From Candidatus Trichorickettsia mobilis (GTDB lineage: Bacteria; Pseudomonadota; Alphaproteobacteria; Rickettsiales; Rickettsiaceae), in assembly GCF_034366785.1 (NCBI RefSeq), contig NZ_CP112932.1, positions 434,001-498,000 of the forward strand: 64,000 nucleotides of DNA. The letters run 5' to 3'. Shown piece by piece: positions 9,499-20,559 of the stretch. The number at the start of each line of letters is the position of its first letter. The stretch's first letter is position 1. The notes beneath the pieces were generated by a model. The model saw only the letters and a program-made list of their open reading frames with translations, had not been told where the DNA came from and searched no databases. The translations under genes and the position numbers were made by a program.

Positions 9499-10796
9499 TA
9501 TCGATCTCTCAATTTCATTTTTTTTACCAAACCTTCATATCTATTACTAAATAAATGCGTTTGCACTTGGGTAAAAGTATCCAAAACAACATTGACCACT
9601 ATTAAAAAACTGGTTCCTCCTAATGAAAAAGAAACCGCATATTTATTCATCAACATTTCCGGCACTACACATATAATACTTAGATATATTCCACCTAAAA
9701 CAGTTAATCTAGTAAGCAAATAATCAAAATATTCTGCTGTATTTTTTCCTGGCCGTCTTCCTGGAATATAAGCACTATATTTTCTTAAATTATTTGCCGT
9801 TTCTTCGGAATTAAATACTACAGCAGTATAGAAAAAACTAAAAAATAATATTAATGCTACATACAACAAAATATACAAAGGTTTCCCATGTCCTAAGTGA
9901 TAAGTAAACCAAGACATAATATCAGAGTTGTTACTTGAAAAACTAGCAATAGTTACTGGAAATAATAAAATGGAACTCGCAAAAATCGGTGGAATTACTC
10001 CAGATGTATTTAATTTAAGAGGCATATGAGTAGAATCACCACCATATATCTTATTACCGACCTGTCGCTTTGGATATTGCACTAATACTTTTCTTTGCGC
10101 TTTTTCAAAAAAAACAATAACCGCCACCATTAAAATAACCATTCCGCATATAGCGACTACTACTAAAGGAGATAAGCTACCTTTACGTGATAGTTCAAAC
10201 ATACTGATAATTGCACTAGGCACACCAGATACTATACCAATAAAAATAATTAAAGAAGTACCATTCCCTATTCCTCTCGCTGTAATCTGCTCTCCTAACC
10301 ACATTAAAAACATAGTACCAACTACCAAAGTAACTACCGTGGTAATTCTGAAAAACATTCCTGGCATTAGCACCACAGAGCCAACATCAGTTACTGCTGA
10401 TTCTAAACTTATTGCTACTCCATAAGCTTGGAAAGCTGCTAATATAACTGTTAAATAACGAGATAGTTGATTGATTTTTCTTTTTCCAACCTCTCCTTCT
10501 TTTTTTAGGTTTTCTAATGGCTTATATGCAATAGAAGATAGTTGAATAATAATAGAAGCAGTAATGTATGGCATTATCGCCAAAGCAAAAATAGACATTC
10601 TACCAAGTGAACCACCTGATAACATATTAAACATTCCTAGTATTCCAGCTTGATTTTGTTCAGCTATATTACTTAAAGCCACAGAATCAATGCCTGCTAT
10701 AGGAATAAACGAACCCAGGCGACAAACTACAAGTATTAATAAGGTAAAAACAACCCTACGACTTAGATCATTATTAGATTTACGTGCATAACTCAC
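9498..10796 (-). CDS. secY: Preprotein translocase subunit SecY
   Basis: 432 residues with about ten membrane segments, the pore subunit of the Sec translocon. Family signatures visible include [14 protein letters not shown] in the middle and the cytoplasmic loop [16 protein letters not shown] near the C-terminus, before the final transmembrane segment. Translation starts with GTG. A 276-bp repeat-bearing spacer separates it from rplO, although the two genes normally lie close together. It would handle the signal peptides predicted for several proteins in this window. Confidence 0.98.
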   Translation of the reverse strand: MSYARKSNNDLSRRVVFTLLILVVCRLGSFIPIAGIDSVALSNIAEQNQAGILGMFNMLSGGSLGRMSIFALAIMPYITASIIIQLSSIAYKPLENLKKEGEVGKRKINQLSRYLTVILAAFQAYGVAISLESAVTDVGSVVLMPGMFFRITTVVTLVVGTMFLMWLGEQITARGIGNGTSLIIFIGIVSGVPSAIISMFELSRKGSLSPLVVVAICGMVILMVAVIVFFEKAQRKVLVQYPKRQVGNKIYGGDSTHMPLKLNTSGVIPPIFASSILLFPVTIASFSSNNSDIMSWFTYHLGHGKPLYILLYVALILFFSFFYTAVVFNSEETANNLRKYSAYIPGRRPGKNTAEYFDYLLTRLTVLGGIYLSIICVVPEMLMNKYAVSFSLGGTSFLIVVNVVLDTFTQVQTHLFSNRYEGLVKKMKLRDR

Positions 10797-11072
10797 TTAT
10801 ATACTTCTATGAAATGAAAAATTGGCGCAAAGCAAGTCAAGTTCAAAAGAACATAATATGTATAGAATTTTTGTAGCATAATACAAAATTTTTGTGACGA
10901 CAACACGAATTCCTTGAGCTTCACTTTATTTGATTTTTCTCACAAACTCTACTTCTATAGAAGATTTGTACACAGCTCCAGTACTCAAATCCAAAACAAA
11001 AAAGCATATTGCGGACGAAGTTCTGTATTTTCTCAAATCTTCTCATATTACTTAGTTTATGAGATAAGTTTA

Positions 11073-11528
11073 TTATAAAATTTGTCCACCAGCTTCCTGA
11101 ATAGCTTTTTTAGCAGATATAGAATAAGCATCTAGTTGAACAGTAATTTTACAACTCAAATTACTACCATCTGATAATAGTTTTACTAAACATCTAGTAC
11201 TCTTAATAAACCTAGCACGCACTAAAGCTTCTTTGTTAATTAATTGAATTGCGTCTAATCTACCTATTTCAACCAAAGCATTAATATCTTTTATATTTAG
11301 AACTTGATATTTGAGAGAATTTAAACTACGAAAACCGCGTTTTGGCAAACGCTTAATCATTGGCATTTGCCCACCTTCAAAACCTTTAATCGCAACACCT
11401 GCTCTAGATTTTTGTCCTTTTACACCACGACCACAAGTTTTTCCTTTACCACTTCCGATTCCACGACCCAATCGTTTACTTTTTTTCTTTGCACCTGGGT
11501 TATTAAATAATGTATTAAGTTTCATCAC
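11073..11528 (-). CDS. rplO: 50S ribosomal protein L15
   Basis: 151 residues. The Gly/Arg/Lys-rich N-terminal half (KRLGRGIGSGKGKTCGRGVKGQ) is the typical extended arm that threads into 23S rRNA; the C-terminal half is the globular domain. An alternative start one codon later (MKLNTL) is equally possible because the frame begins with two Met codons. It follows rpmD by 8 bp. Confidence 0.97.
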   Translation of the reverse strand: MMKLNTLFNNPGAKKKSKRLGRGIGSGKGKTCGRGVKGQKSRAGVAIKGFEGGQMPMIKRLPKRGFRSLNSLKYQVLNIKDINALVEIGRLDAIQLINKEALVRARFIKSTRCLVKLLSDGSNLSCKITVQLDAYSISAKKAIQEAGGQIL

Positions 11529-11536
11529 AATAAACT

Positions 11537-11731
11537 CTACTTTACTTCTTCTACTATTACTAAATGCTTTACTTTATTGACCATACCGCGAATCGAAGGA
11601 GTATCCAACAATATTCGCTTCTTATGCAATTTATTAAGACCAAGACCAATCAGGGTTTGTTCTTGATTGTATTTTCTACCTATAGCACTGCCTACTTGAG
11701 TCACTAGAATTTTTTTATCTATTTTTTTCAT
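11537..11731 (-). CDS. rpmD: 50S ribosomal protein L30
   Basis: 64 residues, the usual small bacterial form. It shows the L30 pattern [23 protein letters not shown] followed by a short beta strand and helix. It lies between rpsE and rplO with short spacers of 17 and 8 bp, the standard spc operon position. Confidence 0.95.
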   Translation of the reverse strand: MKKIDKKILVTQVGSAIGRKYNQEQTLIGLGLNKLHKKRILLDTPSIRGMVNKVKHLVIVEEVK

Positions 11732-11748
11732 ATTTTTTTCCTTTCAAC

Positions 11749-12282
11749 TTACTCGCTAGGTTTAATCTTAACTGATTTAGTTGAAACTTCACTAATTTTT
11801 TTATTTCTTTTTTCAGCAATCACTTTAGGCGCAGATAGTTTTGACAACGCATCAAATGTCGCCGCTATCATCGCATAAACATTACTAGAACCTATAGATT
11901 TCGCTACAATATCATGAATACCTAACAAACCAAACACAGCACGCATTGGTCCTCCTGCAATAACTCCTGTACCAGCTTTTGCACGTCTTAAAATTACTTT
12001 TGCTGCACCGCTATGACCTATCACATCATGATGAATTGTTCTACCCTGATATAATGGAATTTTAACTAATTGCTTTTTTGCTTCTTGAGTTGCTTTTATC
12101 CTTGCTTCAGTAACTTCTTTAGCCTTACCATGGCCATATCCAACTTTACCCGCTTTATCTCCAGCTACCACACAAGCAGAAAAAGAAAACTTTCTTCCAC
12201 CTTTTACAACTTTAGTAACTCTATTAACATCAACTAAAGTTTCCGTCAATCCTTCTACTGTATTTTTTTTAGCCTTAGCCAT
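11749..12282 (-). CDS. rpsE: 30S ribosomal protein S5
   Basis: 177 residues. The double-stranded RNA-binding-like N-terminal domain contains the S5 signature [22 protein letters not shown] (in part) and the second domain [20 protein letters not shown]5 lines the mRNA entry and contributes to decoding accuracy. A short Lys-rich C-terminal tail (about 160-177) is present. Spaced 13 bp from rplR. Confidence 0.98.
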   Translation of the reverse strand: MAKAKKNTVEGLTETLVDVNRVTKVVKGGRKFSFSACVVAGDKAGKVGYGHGKAKEVTEARIKATQEAKKQLVKIPLYQGRTIHHDVIGHSGAAKVILRRAKAGTGVIAGGPMRAVFGLLGIHDIVAKSIGSSNVYAMIAATFDALSKLSAPKVIAEKRNKKISEVSTKSVKIKPSE

Positions 12283-12295
12283 TCTAACACCTAAA

Positions 12296-12652
12296 TTAAA
12301 ATTCTAAATTTTTTCTTGCTGCATCAGCTAAAGCTTTAACAATACCGTGGTACTTGCATCCACCTTTATCAAACACAACTTTATGAACACCTATCTTTGC
12401 GGCTTTCACTGCTATTGACTCACCAACTAAACTAGCAGAATTAACATTACAATTTGACTTACCAACTTTTCTAATTTCTTTATCAAGAGTAGAAGCAGAT
12501 GCCAAAGTCACCGAATTCGCATCATCTATTACCTGAGCATATATATGTTTTCCAGATTTAAATATTGATAACCGTATTCTATCTGATACTTTGGATATTC
12601 TAGTTCTGACTCTGTTCTTTCTTATTTCAAATCTTACTTTAGAGTTACGCAT
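12296..12652 (-). CDS. rplR: 50S ribosomal protein L18
   Basis: 118 residues, the normal size. It contains the L18 core [21 protein letters not shown] and ends with the conserved [18 protein letters not shown]. It binds 5S rRNA together with L5. Spaced 16 bp from rplF and 13 bp from rpsE. Confidence 0.97.
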   Translation of the reverse strand: MRNSKVRFEIRKNRVRTRISKVSDRIRLSIFKSGKHIYAQVIDDANSVTLASASTLDKEIRKVGKSNCNVNSASLVGESIAVKAAKIGVHKVVFDKGGCKYHGIVKALADAARKNLEF

Positions 12653-12668
12653 AAAAAAATCTCAATTA

Positions 12669-13202
12669 CTATTTCTTTTTCCCTTCTTTTCTTTGTACGT
12701 ATTGCCCCTTACGCTTAATACCCTTTCCTTTATAAGGTTCTGGTGGCCTTTGCTTAATAAGCAACGCTATAAATTGACCTAGCTTTTCCTTATCCGTACT
12801 TTCTAAAACAATAATATTTTGTTTTGGAGCATCTACTTTAATGTTTTCTGGGATTTCAATCTTGGTATTATGACTTTTTCCCAAAGTCAGATTTATATAG
12901 CTGCCTTTTACAAAAGCTCTATAACCTACACCGTTTACCTCTAATTCTTCTGTAAAACCATCTTTTACCCCTTTTACCATCCCATAAATTATACTACGGG
13001 CTGTACCCCACATGGCACGGGTATTTTTATTGGCATTCAATGGCTCAACCAAGAATTGACCCTCGTTTAAACTGAAAGAAATATCTCCAGAAAAATTCTT
13101 TGATAGAGAACCTTTTGGACCAGAAATACATACTCTTAGTTTATCGATCTCAATTTTTACATTATCAGGGACAATAATCGGCAATTTCCCAACACGTGAC
13201 AT
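12669..13202 (-). CDS. rplF: 50S ribosomal protein L6
   Basis: 177 residues in two similar domains. It begins [20 protein letters not shown] and carries the L6 signature [15 protein letters not shown] near residues 152-166 with a Lys-rich C-terminus. It lies at the base of the L7/L12 stalk and the sarcin-ricin loop. Spaced 11 bp from rpsH. Confidence 0.98.
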   Translation of the reverse strand: MSRVGKLPIIVPDNVKIEIDKLRVCISGPKGSLSKNFSGDISFSLNEGQFLVEPLNANKNTRAMWGTARSIIYGMVKGVKDGFTEELEVNGVGYRAFVKGSYINLTLGKSHNTKIEIPENIKVDAPKQNIIVLESTDKEKLGQFIALLIKQRPPEPYKGKGIKRKGQYVQRKEGKKK

Positions 13203-13213
13203 TATATTTACCT

Positions 13214-13612
13214 TTAAAATACTTTACAAACAATCTCTCCACCAATCTTCAAACGATGAGCTTCTCGATCAGAAATCACACCTTTAGAAGTAGATAAGAT
13301 ATAAATCCCCATATTATTATAATATCCTTTCAATTTATCAATTGAAGAATATACTCTTTTTCCTGGTTTAGATACTCTATGTATTTCAGAAATCACCGGT
13401 CTTCCACTACTAGAATATTTTAACTCAACCTCTATACACCCAATATTATTAGTAGTATTTACTTCGTACCCTTTAACATAACCTTCTGCTACTAACACAT
13501 CTAAAATTGCGCATTTTATTTTAGAACATGGTAACGAAATGTTAATTAACCTAGCTTTCTGACCATTTCTAATTCTGGTCAACATATCTGCTATTGTATC
13601 TGTCATTGACAT
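13214..13612 (-). CDS. rpsH: 30S ribosomal protein S8
   Basis: 132 residues from the ATG at 13612. The frame is open upstream to an ATG at 13636, but the S8 family begins at [18 protein letters not shown], and the longer version would overlap rpsN by 7 bp and add eight residues of unfamiliar sequence, so the inner start is chosen. S8 is a core 16S rRNA binder. The C-terminus keeps the family motif ([12 protein letters not shown]). Confidence 0.96.
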   Translation of the reverse strand: MSMTDTIADMLTRIRNGQKARLINISLPCSKIKCAILDVLVAEGYVKGYEVNTTNNIGCIEVELKYSSSGRPVISEIHRVSKPGKRVYSSIDKLKGYYNNMGIYILSTSKGVISDREAHRLKIGGEIVCKVF

Positions 13613-13629
13613 ATAAAAAAACCTATCAT

Positions 13630-13935
13630 CTACCAACTTGCTTTTACTACACCTGGCAGCAAACCTTTGCCACCAAGATCTCTTATCATATTCCTAGATA
13701 AAAAGAATTTTCTACTAACTCCTCTAGGTCTTCCTGTCAACTTACATCGGTTCCTTACTCTAGTAGTAGCTGAATTTCTTGGCAATTTAGCTAATTTCAT
13801 TACTAGGTCAAACCTATCTCCTAAAGATATATTTTTATCGTAAATTTCATCTTTTAATTTAGCCCTCTTTAAGAAAAATTTTCGCGCTAATTCTTTTCGT
13901 TTATTATTATTGTTTATAGAACTTACTTTAGCCAT
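13630..13935 (-). CDS. rpsN: 30S ribosomal protein S14 (zinc-free form)
   Basis: 101 residues. This is the long form without the CxxC pairs of the short zinc-binding S14. The conserved C-terminus [20 protein letters not shown] is present. It follows rplE after a 164-bp gap (13936-14099), wider than the few bases usual in this operon; the gap shows no gene. Confidence 0.97.
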   Translation of the reverse strand: MAKVSSINNNNKRKELARKFFLKRAKLKDEIYDKNISLGDRFDLVMKLAKLPRNSATTRVRNRCKLTGRPRGVSRKFFLSRNMIRDLGGKGLLPGVVKASW

Positions 13936-14099
13936 GCATTATTACTCCACAAACATGTACAAATTGTATAACGAATGTTAAATTTATATAGCTTGGCTTG
14001 TACTTGCGTAGTATAATAATACATTCTACTCAGCTATAACCTTACTTTAAAATTTAACTGTAACCACTTAACTAAACTCTATCTATATATAGCTTAAAC

Positions 14100-14642
14100 T
14101 CAGTTATAAAAAGGCAGATCAAAACCCGATAATAACGTTTTCGCTTCTTTATCAGTTTTAGCAGTGGTAACGATTGTAATATCCATACCACGAATCGTAT
14201 CTATTTTATCATAGTTAATTTCTGGAAACACAATTTGTTCTTTAATACCAAAAGTAAAATTCCCTCTACCATCAAAACTCTTCGCCGATAAACCTCTAAA
14301 TTCTTTAATACGAGGCAACGCAACTAAAACCAATCTTTCTAGAAAATCATACATTCTATCTCGACGCAAAGTAACTTTACATCCTATTTTCATTCCATCT
14401 CGTAATTTAAACGTAGCTATTGATTTTTTGGCATTAATTACCAATGGTTTTTGACCGGAAATTAAAGTTAAGTCATTTACTGCATAGTTTATAACTTTAG
14501 AATCGGCTACCGCTTCTCCTATCCCCATATTTATAACAATTTTTTGTACCTTAGGCATTTCATGCTTATTCTTATAGCCATATTCCTGCTGTAAAGCATT
14601 AATAATAACTTTGTGGTACAATTCTTTAAATCTTAATAACAT
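14100..14642 (-). CDS. rplE: 50S ribosomal protein L5
   Basis: 180 residues from the ATG at 14642. A longer frame starts at 14663, but the inner ATG begins [13 protein letters not shown], fits the family N-terminus, and is preceded by GAGGAAGGT, a strong ribosome-binding sequence inside the last codons of rplX. L5 binds 5S rRNA and contacts tRNA at the P site. Visible family blocks include [15 protein letters not shown] and [20 protein letters not shown]. One base separates the rplX stop from this start. Confidence 0.96.
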   Translation of the reverse strand: MLLRFKELYHKVIINALQQEYGYKNKHEMPKVQKIVINMGIGEAVADSKVINYAVNDLTLISGQKPLVINAKKSIATFKLRDGMKIGCKVTLRRDRMYDFLERLVLVALPRIKEFRGLSAKSFDGRGNFTFGIKEQIVFPEINYDKIDTIRGMDITIVTTAKTDKEAKTLLSGFDLPFYN

Positions 14643-14643
14643 T

Positions 14644-14973
14644 TTACTTACCTTCCTCAACAATAGTCTCTCCAGATTTTTTAGCTATCCTTACTTTAGA
14701 ACCATCTTGCAAAATCTTAATAGCAATCTTTGTAGGCAAATTAGTTTTAGGATCAACATGAGAAACATTAGAGATATTAATGGGCAACTCTTTTGCAATA
14801 ATACCACCTTCACTAAGTTGAGTAGGTTTAGTATGTTTTTTTACAATATTAACCCCCGCAACTATTGCTTTATTCTCTTTAGGAAAAATTTTAAGTACCT
14901 TACCTTTTTTTCCTTTATCTTTCCCGGCTATCACTATTACAGAATCACCTTTACGAATCTTTAGCTTCAACAT
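14644..14973 (-). CDS. rplX: 50S ribosomal protein L24
   Basis: 109 residues. The KOW motif [20 protein letters not shown] at about 8-27 is intact. L24 initiates 50S assembly at the 5' end of 23S rRNA. Two bases separate it from rplN, and its 3' end carries the ribosome-binding site of rplE. Confidence 0.97.
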   Translation of the reverse strand: MLKLKIRKGDSVIVIAGKDKGKKGKVLKIFPKENKAIVAGVNIVKKHTKPTQLSEGGIIAKELPINISNVSHVDPKTNLPTKIAIKILQDGSKVRIAKKSGETIVEEGK

Positions 14974-14975
14974 AT

Positions 14976-15341
14976 CTATAATACCTCCTCTGCTAAGGAT
15001 ACTATTTTTATAAATTTCCTAGCCCTTAATTCACGAGGCACTGGACCAAATACCCTAGTAGCCAAAGGCTCACCCTGCTTATTTAACAATACTACAGCAT
15101 TAGAATCAAACTTTACCCTACCATCGTGCCTTCTGACTCCACACTTTGTACGCACTATTACAGCTCTGTGCACCTCTCCTTTTTTTACCTTCCCATTAGG
15201 CAAAGCTTCTTTTATAGATACAACTATTATATCCCCAAGCACGGCGATCATATGATGAGACCCACCCAAAACTTTAATACACATTACTTTTTTAGCTCCA
15301 GAATTGTCTGCGACATTAAGGACGCTTTGCATTTGAATCAT
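14976..15341 (-). CDS. rplN: 50S ribosomal protein L14
   Basis: 121 residues, normal size. It begins [20 protein letters not shown] and contains the L14 signature, including [12 protein letters not shown]. It sits at the subunit interface near the GTPase centre. It is separated from rpsQ by 287 bp that hold a palindromic element, whereas the two are usually almost adjacent. Confidence 0.98.
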   Translation of the reverse strand: MIQMQSVLNVADNSGAKKVMCIKVLGGSHHMIAVLGDIIVVSIKEALPNGKVKKGEVHRAVIVRTKCGVRRHDGRVKFDSNAVVLLNKQGEPLATRVFGPVPRELRARKFIKIVSLAEEVL

Positions 15342-15481
15342 ATAAATAAACTTCCACTAAAGAAATTAGAACCTAAAAATAGCTTATACCAATCACTTCT
15401 AACATGTTAAAAAATTTAGGTTCGCTTGCTTAAATAATCTTTACTTACGCCTAACTTACCCAACTTATTTTCACCAGACTC

Positions 15482-15600
15482 CTATCACAAACTCATTCTG
15501 GCTGGTGATTTTGTTGTTGAAACTTGTCGTTGATCCTCACATATTTCTGTACGCTACGGTTCTCACTAAAAATCCCTCAACCATTTCTGAGTTTTGATAG
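15482..15600. repeat. Palindromic element between rpsQ and rplN
   Basis: CTATCACAAACTCA at 15482-15495 is mirrored by TGAGTTTTGATAG at 15588-15600, with one mismatch. The interior contains GGTGATTTTGTTGTTGAAACTTG at 15504-15526, a motif also found four times around rpsT and rplQ (5096, 5336, 5854, 6131). It lies inside the ribosomal operon and could fold in the mRNA, possibly as a processing or attenuation point. That role is inference. Confidence 0.6.
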
Positions 15601-15628
15601 AAGACTATCCTCAGAAATTAAATTGGCA

Positions 15629-15853
15629 CTATAGAACCACCCAGGTCTTTGTTTTAGAAATAGGGCGACTTTCTATAATCTTAACTACATCACCTTCCTT
15701 ATACTGATTATGAGGATCATGCGCAGCATATTTCTTTGATACCTTTATTGTTTTCTTGTATATAGGATGTCTAAACCTACGCTCTACTTTTATTGTAACA
15801 GTTTTATCAGCTTTTGAACTAATCACAACACCTTGTAATACTCTTTTTGGCAT
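15629..15853 (-). CDS. rpsQ: 30S ribosomal protein S17
   Basis: 74 residues, near the usual 75-85. It has the OB-fold pattern [21 protein letters not shown] and the conserved [25 protein letters not shown]. It binds the 5' domain of 16S rRNA. Spaced 6 bp from rpmC. Confidence 0.97.
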   Translation of the reverse strand: MPKRVLQGVVISSKADKTVTIKVERRFRHPIYKKTIKVSKKYAAHDPHNQYKEGDVVKIIESRPISKTKTWVVL

Positions 15854-15859
15854 TTCTTT

Positions 15860-16069
15860 TTACTCTCCAGCTAATCGTTTAGATAACTCAGTTTTTATTC
15901 TAGCTATATCTTTTTTAACAACTTTAAACTTACTAGTGTTTTTTAAATCTCCCAACGCCTGTTGAAATCTTAAATTAAAAGATTCTTTTTTTAAGCTATT
16001 TAACTGTGTATATAAAGTTTCTGTAGCCTGCCCTAATAAATCCTGTTTAGAAAATTTTGAATTACCCAT
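15860..16069 (-). CDS. rpmC: 50S ribosomal protein L29
   Basis: 69 residues forming the expected two-helix hairpin with the motif [22 protein letters not shown]29 lies beside the exit tunnel near L23. Its start overlaps the end of rplP by 8 bp, suggesting coupled translation. Confidence 0.95.
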   Translation of the reverse strand: MGNSKFSKQDLLGQATETLYTQLNSLKKESFNLRFQQALGDLKNTSKFKVVKKDIARIKTELSKRLAGE

Positions 16070-16472
16070 AACGTCTCACTATTTTTGTTCTTACTGGTAA
16101 CTTGGCGCTAGCAAGCTCCAATGCTCTAACAGCGACTTCATCACTTACTCCTTCAATCTCAAACATAATACGCCCAGGCGACACTCTAACTGCAAAAAAT
16201 TCCGGAGCCCCTTTACCTTTACCCATCCTAACTTCAGCTGGTTTTTTTGAGACTGGTAAATCAGGAAATATTTTAATCCACAACTTACCTTGGCGTTTCA
16301 TTTGACGCACCGCAGCACGTCGCGCAGCCTCAATTTGCCTTGCTGTTACTCTTAGACCATCCAAAGATTTTAAACCAAACGAGCCAAAAGCCAACATTGT
16401 ACCCGCTTTAGCTTTCGCTTGCACTCTACCCTTATGAGCTTTTCTAAATTTTTGTTTTTTTGGTGCTAACAT
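16062..16472 (-). CDS. rplP: 50S ribosomal protein L16
   Basis: 136 residues, normal size. It begins [16 protein letters not shown] and carries the L16 signatures [19 protein letters not shown] and [14 protein letters not shown]. It lies at the A site of the 50S subunit. It overlaps rpmC by 8 bp and follows rpsC by 14 bp. Confidence 0.98.
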   Translation of the reverse strand: MLAPKKQKFRKAHKGRVQAKAKAGTMLAFGSFGLKSLDGLRVTARQIEAARRAAVRQMKRQGKLWIKIFPDLPVSKKPAEVRMGKGKGAPEFFAVRVSPGRIMFEIEGVSDEVAVRALELASAKLPVRTKIVRRYG

Positions 16473-16486
16473 CTTGTTCCCAAATC

Positions 16487-17140
16487 TTAATTATGTTTTC
16501 TTCGATTTTCTGTGTAATCACCATTATAAACCCACACTTTTATACCTATAACTCCATAAGTAGTTATAGCTTCAGCTAATCCATAGCTAATATCTGCTCT
16601 TAAAGTATGTAACGGCACTCTACCCTCTCGGTACCACTCCGTTCTAGCTATCTCCGCCCCACCAAGACGACCAGAACAACTAACTTTGATTCCCAAGCCC
16701 CCTTGCTTAAAACAAGCCTGCATCGCCATCTTCATGGCCTTACGAAACGAACCTCTTTTTTCAAGTTGAGCAGCTATCGTCTGCGCAACGATAGCCGCAT
16801 CTACGTTAGGTTTTTTTATCTCATGTATATTTATATATACTTCATATGGCGAAATTTTTAGTATCTCTTTCTTTAAACGCTCAATATCATTGCCACTTTT
16901 ACCAATAATAACCCCTGGCTTTCTGGCGTAAATATTAACTACTACATTCTTGTTTGACGCTCTTTCAATTAGAACTCTACTAACTTGAGCTTGGACATAC
17001 TTACTTGTAATTAATTTCCTAATTCTCAAATCCTGAATTAATAACGTGCTATAATCTTTCTCAGCATACAAGACAGAATCCCATCCTTTAATCAAAGTAG
17101 GACCAACTCTAAAACCGTGTGGATTAACCTTCTGTCCCAT
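16487..17140 (-). CDS. rpsC: 30S ribosomal protein S3
   Basis: 217 residues. A KH domain (about 38-107) contains [18 protein letters not shown], and the C-terminal domain holds [27 protein letters not shown] (shown here in part of the family pattern). S3 shapes the mRNA entry channel. Only 2 bp separate it from rplV. Shorter at the C-terminus than E. coli S3 (233). Confidence 0.98.
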   Translation of the reverse strand: MGQKVNPHGFRVGPTLIKGWDSVLYAEKDYSTLLIQDLRIRKLITSKYVQAQVSRVLIERASNKNVVVNIYARKPGVIIGKSGNDIERLKKEILKISPYEVYINIHEIKKPNVDAAIVAQTIAAQLEKRGSFRKAMKMAMQACFKQGGLGIKVSCSGRLGGAEIARTEWYREGRVPLHTLRADISYGLAEAITTYGVIGIKVWVYNGDYTENRRKHN

Positions 17141-17142
17141 AT

Positions 17143-17502
17143 TTATTTCCTGCCTCCTTCAGTTACTGTTATATACAGATTGCTAAAAAACTTATCAATT
17201 CTACCTGCACGTCCCCTGGCTCTTACCATCATTCTTTTCATAACCAGACCTTTGCCTACTGTAGCAGAAGTAACAAATAAATCATCTATATCTAAACCAA
17301 AGTTATTTTCGGCATTAGCAATCGCAGACTGCAAGCCAGCTTTAACAGCACGAGCAATTCTTTTATGTGAAAAAGACAACTGAATCAACGCCTCAGATAC
17401 TTTCATATTCCTAATTGAAGCAGCCACAAGATTTAATTTTCTAGGACCTACTCTAAGTAACTTCACAACTGCAGTTGCAGAATTTTTATTAACTTGTGCC
17501 AT
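17143..17502 (-). CDS. rplV: 50S ribosomal protein L22
   Basis: 119 residues. The family pattern [19 protein letters not shown] and the extended hairpin region ending [19 protein letters not shown] are present; the hairpin lines the exit tunnel. Spaced 2 bp from rpsC and 4 bp from rpsS. Confidence 0.97.
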   Translation of the reverse strand: MAQVNKNSATAVVKLLRVGPRKLNLVAASIRNMKVSEALIQLSFSHKRIARAVKAGLQSAIANAENNFGLDIDDLFVTSATVGKGLVMKRMMVRARGRAGRIDKFFSNLYITVTEGGRK

Positions 17503-17506
17503 AATT

Positions 17507-17785
17507 TTATTTTCTCTTCACTTTTTTATCTGCACCATGACCATGATAAGTTCTAGTCGGAGAAAATTCTCCCAATTTCCTACCAACCATTTCTTCAGTA
17601 ACAGCTACAGGTATAAACTTATTGCCATTATGCACTGAAAAAGTAAAACCAACAAAGAACGGTATAATAGTAGATCTTCTTGACCAAGTTTTAATCATCT
17701 CTGTTTTCCCAGAGCTCATCATATTTTGTACTTTTTTAATCAGATAACCATCTACAAATGGCCCCTTCCACACTGAGCGCGCCAT
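17507..17785 (-). CDS. rpsS: 30S ribosomal protein S19
   Basis: 92 residues, normal size. It begins [19 protein letters not shown] and contains [21 protein letters not shown] and the C-terminal [13 protein letters not shown]. It lies in the head of the 30S subunit beside S13. Spaced 6 bp from rplB. Confidence 0.98.
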   Translation of the reverse strand: MARSVWKGPFVDGYLIKKVQNMMSSGKTEMIKTWSRRSTIIPFFVGFTFSVHNGNKFIPVAVTEEMVGRKLGEFSPTRTYHGHGADKKVKRK

Positions 17786-17791
17786 ATATCC

Positions 17792-18616
17792 CTATTTATT
17801 TCTTCGTTTAACAATAAATTTAGCAGTACGTTTATTTTTTCTAGTCTTTTTACCCTTAGTAGGTTTTCCCCATGGAGTCACCGGATGACGACCACCAGAA
17901 GTTTTACCTTCACCACCACCATGAGGATGATCAACAGGATTCATAGCCACACCCCGAACATGCGGCCTCCACCCCATCCATCTACGTCTACCAGCCTTAC
18001 CAAAATTTACATTTTTTTGATTAGGATTAGATAACACTCCAATAGTGGCTCGACATTCTAGCAACACTAAACGTAATTCCCCAGATTTCAACCTAATTTG
18101 CGCATAACCAGCGTCTTTACCAACTAAATCTACTGAAGTACCGGCCGCTCTTGCAATTTGCCCACCTTTACCAGGCTTCATCTCTACATTATGCACTGTA
18201 GTACCTATCGGAATATTCTTTAAGGGTAAACAATTTCCAATTTTAATATCCGCACTATCGGCAGAAATTACCTTGTCTCCAACAGCTAACTTTTGCGGCG
18301 CTAAAATATACGAATACACCTCATTATCAAACTTAAGTAAAGCAATAAAAGCTGTTCTATTTGGATCATACTCTATTCTTTCAACAACACCGTAAACGCC
18401 AATATTACCACGCTTAAAATCTATAACTCGATATAATTGCTTATGACCACCACCTCTATGCCAAGCTGTAGTACGACCTAAATTATTTCTACCACCAGTT
18501 TTTTTTAACCCACAAGTAAGTGCTTTAAGAGGCCTTCCCTTCCATAAATCAGACTTATCAACCTGCACCAATTCTCTAAGAGACGGAGTGATAGGATTAA
18601 ACTTTTTTAATTTCAT
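17792..18616 (-). CDS. rplB: 50S ribosomal protein L2
   Basis: 274 residues, normal size. The C-terminal signature [20 protein letters not shown], with the histidines implicated in the peptidyl transferase region, is intact, as is the N-terminal RNA-binding domain ([20 protein letters not shown]). It directly abuts rplW with no spacer base. Confidence 0.98.
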   Translation of the reverse strand: MKLKKFNPITPSLRELVQVDKSDLWKGRPLKALTCGLKKTGGRNNLGRTTAWHRGGGHKQLYRVIDFKRGNIGVYGVVERIEYDPNRTAFIALLKFDNEVYSYILAPQKLAVGDKVISADSADIKIGNCLPLKNIPIGTTVHNVEMKPGKGGQIARAAGTSVDLVGKDAGYAQIRLKSGELRLVLLECRATIGVLSNPNQKNVNFGKAGRRRWMGWRPHVRGVAMNPVDHPHGGGEGKTSGGRHPVTPWGKPTKGKKTRKNKRTAKFIVKRRNK

Positions 18617-18907
18617 CTACCTACCTCCAGTAAAATCAATTGTATAATTTTGTTCTAAAGTAACAATAGCTTTTTTAAAATCAGATCTACAACCTTCTCT
18701 ACCTTTAAAGCGCTTTCTTTTACCCTCAACATTCAAAACATTTATTTTTTTTACCTTCACAGAAAATATATGCTCAATAGCTGCCTTTATTGTTTCCTTA
18801 GTAGCACTAGGCAACACTCTAAAAGTATACTTATTTTGCTCGGATAAAAACGTGGTTTTTTCAGTAATAATTGGTTTTCTTATGAGATCATAATGTGTAG
18901 ACAGCAT
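18617..18907 (-). CDS. rplW: 50S ribosomal protein L23
   Basis: 96 residues. It shows YDLIRKPIITEKTTFLSE and KVKKINVLNVEGKRKRFKGR. L23 sits at the tunnel exit and docks SRP and trigger factor, which links it to the SRP RNA found at 63812. It abuts rplB and rplD without spacer. Confidence 0.96.
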   Translation of the reverse strand: MLSTHYDLIRKPIITEKTTFLSEQNKYTFRVLPSATKETIKAAIEHIFSVKVKKINVLNVEGKRKRFKGREGCRSDFKKAIVTLEQNYTIDFTGGR

Positions 18908-19528
18908 TTATTTTAACCTCTCTTCTAGAGCATCCACAGCAGCTTGCGACACTAATATACAATCATGACTAATGATATCATATACATTAGCACCAATCTG
19001 CGGAACTACTGAAATATTAGGAATGTTACGTACAGCAAAGGCAAAATTATTATTCACTAGATTACCATCAATAACAAAAAAACTCTTACCTTGAAAATTT
19101 TTCAATAGCGCTACTAATGACGCAGTTTTAGAATTTTCTAGAATCAACGACTCAAGAATTATTAATTTTCCTTCAGCTAATTTTGATGACAAAGCATGTT
19201 TTAGCCCCAACTTTCTTACCTTTTTAGGTAATTTAGTAGCATGACTACGCACCACCGGACCATGTATTACTCCGCCGCCACGCATATGAACCGATCTTAA
19301 AGACCCTTGCCTAGCATTACCAGTTCCCTTTTGCTTAAAAGGCTTTCTAGTAGTACCAGAAACTTCTGACACTGTTTTTGTTGAATGAGTTCCAGCCATT
19401 TTCTTAGCTCTTTGCCAATCAACCACCAATTTAATTATATCAACCCTTGGTTCTAGATTAAAAATATTAGTATCCAATACTCTCTCACCAACAACTTGAT
19501 TATCCAGATTTACTATCTTGGCCTTCAT
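18908..19528 (-). CDS. rplD: 50S ribosomal protein L4
   Basis: 206 residues from the ATG at 19528. The frame also has an ATG at 19540, directly after the rplC stop, but the inner start MKAKIVNLDNQVVGE fits the family and has GTGAG just upstream, so it is preferred; the outer start adds only MSEN. The RNA-binding loop RKPFKQKGTGNARQGSLRS is intact. L4 extends into the exit tunnel; in E. coli it also represses its own operon, but that control cannot be judged here. Confidence 0.95.
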   Translation of the reverse strand: MKAKIVNLDNQVVGERVLDTNIFNLEPRVDIIKLVVDWQRAKKMAGTHSTKTVSEVSGTTRKPFKQKGTGNARQGSLRSVHMRGGGVIHGPVVRSHATKLPKKVRKLGLKHALSSKLAEGKLIILESLILENSKTASLVALLKNFQGKSFFVIDGNLVNNNFAFAVRNIPNISVVPQIGANVYDIISHDCILVSQAAVDALEERLK

Positions 19529-19540
19529 ATTCTCACTCAT

Positions 19541-20188
19541 TTAAATAGACATCACAGATTTTTTAATTGCATCTTTGATATAAACTAAAGAACCCTTATG
19601 CCCAGGGACACTACCTTTTACCATCACTATCTGCTGCTCTTCGTCTATGGCAATAATCGTTAGATTTTGAATAGTAGATTTCTTACTACCCATATGACCA
19701 GCCATTTTCTTATTCTTAAAGACTCTGCCTGGGTCCTGCCTACCACCAGTTGATCCATGCGAACGATGTGATATAGAAACACCATGAGAAGCTTCTAGCC
19801 CTCTAAAATTATGACGCTTCATACATCCAGCAAATCCTTTTCCTATAGTCACACCAGTCACATCAACAAATTGTCCGATAACAAAGTGATTTACAGTTAG
19901 ACTAACACCAATATCTATAAAATTATCTTCAATAATTCTAAACTCTTTTAAGTGAGCTTTAGGTTCAACTTTAGCATTCGTAAATAACCGCCTAACTGGT
20001 TTTGATATTTTGGATATTTTTACATTCCTAGCACCCACTATTAAAGCAGCATATCCATCATTCTCAAGAGTTTTATGCCCCACAACTTGACAATCTTCAA
20101 TTTTTAAAAAAGTTAAAGGATATCTCTGCCCTTTTTCATTAAACATCGAAGTCATACCAATTTTTTTCGCAATCAAGCCAGCTCTCAT
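19541..20188 (-). CDS. rplC: 50S ribosomal protein L3
   Basis: 215 residues. It begins [20 protein letters not shown] and has the signature [20 protein letters not shown] with the loop that reaches the peptidyl transferase centre ([20 protein letters not shown]). It overlaps the rpsJ stop by 4 bp (ATGA type), so the two are probably translationally coupled. Confidence 0.98.
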   Translation of the reverse strand: MRAGLIAKKIGMTSMFNEKGQRYPLTFLKIEDCQVVGHKTLENDGYAALIVGARNVKISKISKPVRRLFTNAKVEPKAHLKEFRIIEDNFIDIGVSLTVNHFVIGQFVDVTGVTIGKGFAGCMKRHNFRGLEASHGVSISHRSHGSTGGRQDPGRVFKNKKMAGHMGSKKSTIQNLTIIAIDEEQQIVMVKGSVPGHKGSLVYIKDAIKKSVMSI

Positions 20189-20508
20189 TTCTCAACACTC
20201 ACCAATTTTATTTCAACATCAATTCCTGCCGGCAAATCAACTTTTTTTAAAGCATCTACTGTTTGAGGAGTTGGATAACTAATCACAATTAACCTCATTT
20301 GGGTTCTAATTTCAAACTGTTCTCTTGACTTTTTATTAACATGCGGAGAGCGATTTACAGTAAATCTTTGTATAGTCCTTGGCAAAGGAATAGGACCACT
20401 AACATCAGCACCAGTCCTTTTTACCGCTCCTACTATCTCTTTGGTAGCCTGTTCAAGCACCCGATGATCAAAAGATTTGAGCCTAATTCTAATTTTCTGA
20501 TTATTCAT
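20185..20508 (-). CDS. rpsJ: 30S ribosomal protein S10
   Basis: 107 residues. It begins [20 protein letters not shown] and contains the S10 signature [21 protein letters not shown]10 is also the NusE antitermination partner. It is the first ribosomal protein gene of the block and lies 230 bp downstream of tuf; that spacer holds an inverted repeat at 20560-20659. Confidence 0.98.
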   Translation of the reverse strand: MNNQKIRIRLKSFDHRVLEQATKEIVGAVKRTGADVSGPIPLPRTIQRFTVNRSPHVNKKSREQFEIRTQMRLIVISYPTPQTVDALKKVDLPAGIDVEIKLVSVEK

Positions 20509-20559
20509 TTCTTAACCTTGTTATAATCCGTCAAAAAAACTTAATTATAGCCTCCACAG

